This document shows positions 7,801-8,713 of a DNA stretch of 8,713 nucleotides, piece by piece (positions within the stretch are counted from its first letter, which is position 1; every line of letters begins with the position of its first letter). This DNA comes from CAXPZW01 sp049594615 (GTDB taxonomy: Bacteria; Bacteroidota; Bacteroidia; Flavobacteriales_D; Sanyastnellaceae). The DNA lies in assembly GCA_049594615.1 (NCBI GenBank), contig JBMYJR010000078.1, positions 1 through 8,713 on the forward strand, in the 5' to 3' direction. Both the position numbers and the translations under genes were made by a program. Below the pieces are notes generated by a model that saw only the letters and a program-made list of their open reading frames with translations, ran no database searches and was not told where the DNA came from.

Positions 7801-8147
7801 TCCCATTCGGCCATACCAAGTGAGGTCCAGTTGCCGGCGTCTTTGGTGTTGATGCCTTTCTGTCCGAATTCTGCGAGGTATGCATTCCAGTAATCGGCCT
7901 GGCCTTCGCCGTCCATGCGACGTTCCCAGAAGTACTTCATGCGCTCAAAGGGCTTGATGCCTTTGCCGGTTTCCAGTTGGAATTCGGTCAAGCCTTGCCG
8001 GAAGGCCACCTCGACCTCTTCAAACGGAGCGTTGTCTTCCATGAGCTCGTGCCAAGTTTGGGCATGGAGCGCGCAGGAAAGGGTGAAAAACAAGAAAAAC
8101 ACGCCAAGGCGCAGCGTGAAGTGCTGGGGGGATGCAGGTTGAAACAT
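4815..8147 (-). CDS. Large secreted Asp-box (BNR/VPS10-like) beta-propeller protein with PKD-like, jelly-roll and T9SS type A sorting domains
   Basis: The chosen ATG gives 1110 residues. Residues 1-30 are a signal peptide (hydrophobic LGVFFLFFTLSCALHA, cleavage near HAQ). Residues 31-115 are a helical, charged segment of the kind that precedes such propellers. Eleven Asp boxes (S/T-x-D/N-x-G-x-x-W/F) follow between 153 and 668, each after a strand such as DIVYIG or VIYIATGD, as in BNR, sortilin/VPS10 and GH74-like propellers. Residues 764-839 look like a PKD domain (VGDSVFFQDQS...WTWNFEGGTPG). Residues 845-1018 resemble a choice-of-anchor J/MAM-like jelly roll and contain a twelfth Asp box (STDCGESW). 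Residues 1028-1110 are a T9SS type A sorting domain (LQAYPNPGSGQ, ending VTWIRR), so the protein should cross the outer membrane by T9SS. No sialidase F/YRIP motif is present, so sialidase activity is unlikely; adhesion, glycan or peptide binding, or GH74-type hydrolysis remain possible. An in-frame GTG at 8183 would place 12 residues before the signal peptide and lies upstream of the putative promoter, so it is rejected. Confidence 0.9.
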   Translation of the reverse strand: MFQPASPQHFTLRLGVFFLFFTLSCALHAQTWHELMEDNAPFEEVEVAFRQGLTEFQLETGKGIKPFERMKYFWERRMDGEGQADYWNAYLAEFGQKGINTKDAGNWTSLGMAEWEAAYANNPGNGRVNSMTVDPSDADIVYIGAPSGGLWRSTDGGDSWSPLTDNLPTLGVNGIAVHPDDSGVIYIATGDGHGNSNYGMGVLKTTDGGTTWSTTGMVWSIEENIRSHGISMHPNDPETLFVWSTDGLYKTINGGLTWYLVRGGNVHDLEFHPTNPDVVYCCTDRFYKSTDGGEDFDLINDNLPSSSEAFRMELAVSPDDPDRVYILAANSWDYGFLGVYESQDQGDNWNTAADSPNILGWSMDGEGGGGQGWYDLDICVNPNDADHIFVGGVNLWESTNGGNSWSINAHWVLGNTQNYVHADIQYLGYKGNILWCGSDGGIFRSTNNGNSFSNKSSGLEIAQYYRFGMSPADPEYIIAGAQDNGCNLLSDGDWFHVLGADGMEAIVHPTDPDILFGASQYGGIRRSTNGGLEWQGATEGIDENGAWVTPYIMSPVNPDILISGYENIWRSSDLGSSWTVISDFAGAQFQNLAMSSANPNVIYASTNQRLYRTSDGGGDWEDVSAGLPSLGMTSVTASQLDADEVWVTFSGFSGGNKLYRSLDGGASWENMSGNLPNIPTNCLALMDSNDNAVYVGTDFGVYYKDDNLAGWESFNSGLPHVIVNEMMINTDAGKLVAATYGRGMWISDLWTTPSEAPSTAASYNTAFVCVGDSVFFQDQSTGNAPGWTWNFEGGTPGTLDQASGWVTYDNPGMYGFTLETANASGTSSYTCEDCIFVYDTLSTETFINEGFEYTDLQFAPGVWTPDEDADGNGWSVTNQASYGGDHSAWINNYTIDLENSYALSSQPYDLDTANQYIMTFRVAYTQITDDTNDRLRIYTSTDCGESWSLREQITASSGDLQGDNTPTTEAFVPTDNDQWEYFEFEVPDSDRTPHTQFQFWFLSDNGNNIYLDNINLGAVNVEEQPVQSEWLQAYPNPGSGQCTLRFPGQTGGAAYVQITDAQGRVVSRSQHLTQSGMNTLELDTERLESGWYSIRVLQGGSAAQVTWIRR
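6144..7691 (-). repeat. Array of eleven coded Asp-box repeats
   Basis: Within the secreted propeller gene, eleven imperfect copies of the Asp-box motif occur at irregular spacing of about 36-83 codons. Examples are STDGGDSW, TTDGGTTW, TINGGLTW, STDGGEDF, STNGGNSW, STNNGNSF, SSDLGSSW and SLDGGASW. At DNA level several copies share a GC-rich core seen on the + strand as variants of gccgccgtcggtgga (for example near 7675 and 6560). The copies are diverged, so this is an old repeat structure that builds propeller blades and not a recent tandem duplication. One gap, between the copies ending near residues 452 and starting near 527, is longer than the others and may hold a blade without the motif or mark a boundary between two propellers. 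Confidence 0.8.
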
Positions 8148-8170
8148 GTGTTGAGAACAGCGTTTGGGTT

Positions 8171-8178
8171 CAAATGTA
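8171..8178 (-). promoter_or_regulatory. Bacteroidota-type -7 promoter element (TAnnTTTG) for the secreted propeller gene
   Basis: Read on the minus strand the sequence is TACATTTG, a perfect match to the TAnnTTTG consensus used by the Bacteroidota housekeeping sigma factor. It ends 23 bases upstream of the ATG at 8147, leaving room for a short leader. The nearest upstream TTG that could be the -33 element is at 8204-8206, with 25 bases between the two, slightly longer than the usual 17-23, so that half is weak. The position supports the ATG at 8147 over the upstream GTG at 8183 as the real start. Confidence 0.55.
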
Positions 8179-8245
8179 ACCACCGCAGAGGCAGTGAATG
8201 TTTCAATCCGGTCACAAATCAGTGCGAAACGCGGACCTTTGTCGC

Positions 8246-8713
8246 ATGCGCTTTGGTGAACGCAAACCCATTCGAACCGCTGACGGCAGCTTTTCCCTTG
8301 AATTGGCTGACGGCACAGAGACCTACCACAGCCGCCACGGTGCGCTGCAGGAGAGCCAGTACGTATTCATTGCCCAAGGCTTGGAACCACGGGCCTCCCA
8401 AGCATCGCTGACCGTGCTTGAGGTGGGATTTGGGACCGGACTGAACGCGCTGCTCGCATGGGCCTGGGCTGAGAAGCATGGAGTGCGCGTGCATTTCATC
8501 ACCTTGGAAACCTATCCGCTCCAAGAAACAGAGTGGTCTGCGTTGTCCTTTGATGTGGAGGTGGCCGATCAGCCCAACGCCTTCACGCGCATGCATCGAG
8601 CCGATTGGAATGTGCCAGTTGCGCTCTCGGATTCCTTTGAGTTGGAAAAACGCACCGATTCTTGGCTCACCTTCGCGGCAGAGGGCGTGGCCGATCTCGT
8701 GTTTTACGACGCC
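8246..8713 (+). CDS. mnmD: MnmD-like tRNA 5-methylaminomethyl-2-thiouridine methyltransferase, N-terminal part (3' end outside window)
   Basis: The frame is open from the ATG at 8246 to the right edge, giving 156 codons without a stop. Residues 27-37 (YHSRHGALQES) match the conserved Y-H-S-x-x-G-A-x-x-E-S motif of the MnmC N-terminal/DUF752 methyltransferases. Residues 59-67 (EVGFGTGLN) are the SAM-binding motif I, and E88 in ITLETYPL ends strand 2 as the likely ribose-binding acid. The window ends in LVFYDA, the start of the DAF-P motif that follows in this family. The enzyme uses S-adenosylmethionine to methylate the aminomethyl group on wobble uridine 34 of certain tRNAs, the last step of mnm5(s2)U synthesis. 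In Bacteroidota it is commonly a stand-alone domain without the FAD oxidase half of MnmC, but the missing 3' end prevents checking that here. It is divergent from the secreted propeller gene across a 98-base gap. Confidence 0.88.
   Translation, partial: MRFGERKPIRTADGSFSLELADGTETYHSRHGALQESQYVFIAQGLEPRASQASLTVLEVGFGTGLNALLAWAWAEKHGVRVHFITLETYPLQETEWSALSFDVEVADQPNAFTRMHRADWNVPVALSDSFELEKRTDSWLTFAAEGVADLVFYDA

Noticed and set aside
8234..8241. GACCTTTG on the + strand, one mismatch from TAnnTTTG, just before the mnmD-like start
   Set aside because: It ends only four bases before the ATG, which would demand a leaderless transcript, and the important first T is missing.

Overview
The window looks like ordinary chromosome from a member of the Bacteroidota, probably a flavobacterial-type lineage with a moderately high GC content. 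Three things point there. A large secreted protein ends in a type IX secretion (T9SS) type A sorting domain. It is preceded by a perfect TAnnTTTG promoter element, the Bacteroidota -7 box. The starts also lack obvious Shine-Dalgarno sequences. Genus cannot be read from the sequence. Coding density is very high: the longest gap between genes is about 130 bases, and both convergent gene pairs overlap at their stop codons.

Bases 2-2489 (+ strand) are a tight signalling operon. It holds the C-terminal part of a sensor histidine kinase (5' end outside the window), a receiver-kinase hybrid (REC-HisKA-HATPase) 15 bases later, and a stand-alone receiver-domain protein overlapping the hybrid by 8 bases. 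All phosphotransfer residues are present, so the three products could form one relay. No DNA-binding output domain and no Hpt domain is visible.

Bases 2482-3570 (- strand) encode an M42-family metallo-aminopeptidase with its metal ligands intact. It is convergent with the signalling operon and divergent from the next gene. Bases 3701-4834 (+ strand) encode a YdjM/DUF457-type membrane protein (putative metal-dependent hydrolase) with a long soluble C-terminal tail.

Bases 4815-8147 (- strand) encode a 1110-residue secreted protein. It has a signal peptide, a helical N-terminal segment, a beta-propeller region with eleven Asp-box (BNR/sortilin-like) repeats, a PKD-like domain, a jelly-roll domain and a T9SS sorting domain. 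It is probably a cell-surface or secreted protein; its substrate is not evident.

Bases 8246-8713 (+ strand) are the start of an mnmD-like tRNA wobble-uridine methyltransferase gene that runs off the end of the window.

I see no rRNA, tRNA, CRISPR array, insertion sequence, phage gene or attachment site. I found no convincing new system. The most unusual items are the kinase / receiver-kinase / receiver operon and the large Asp-box surface protein.
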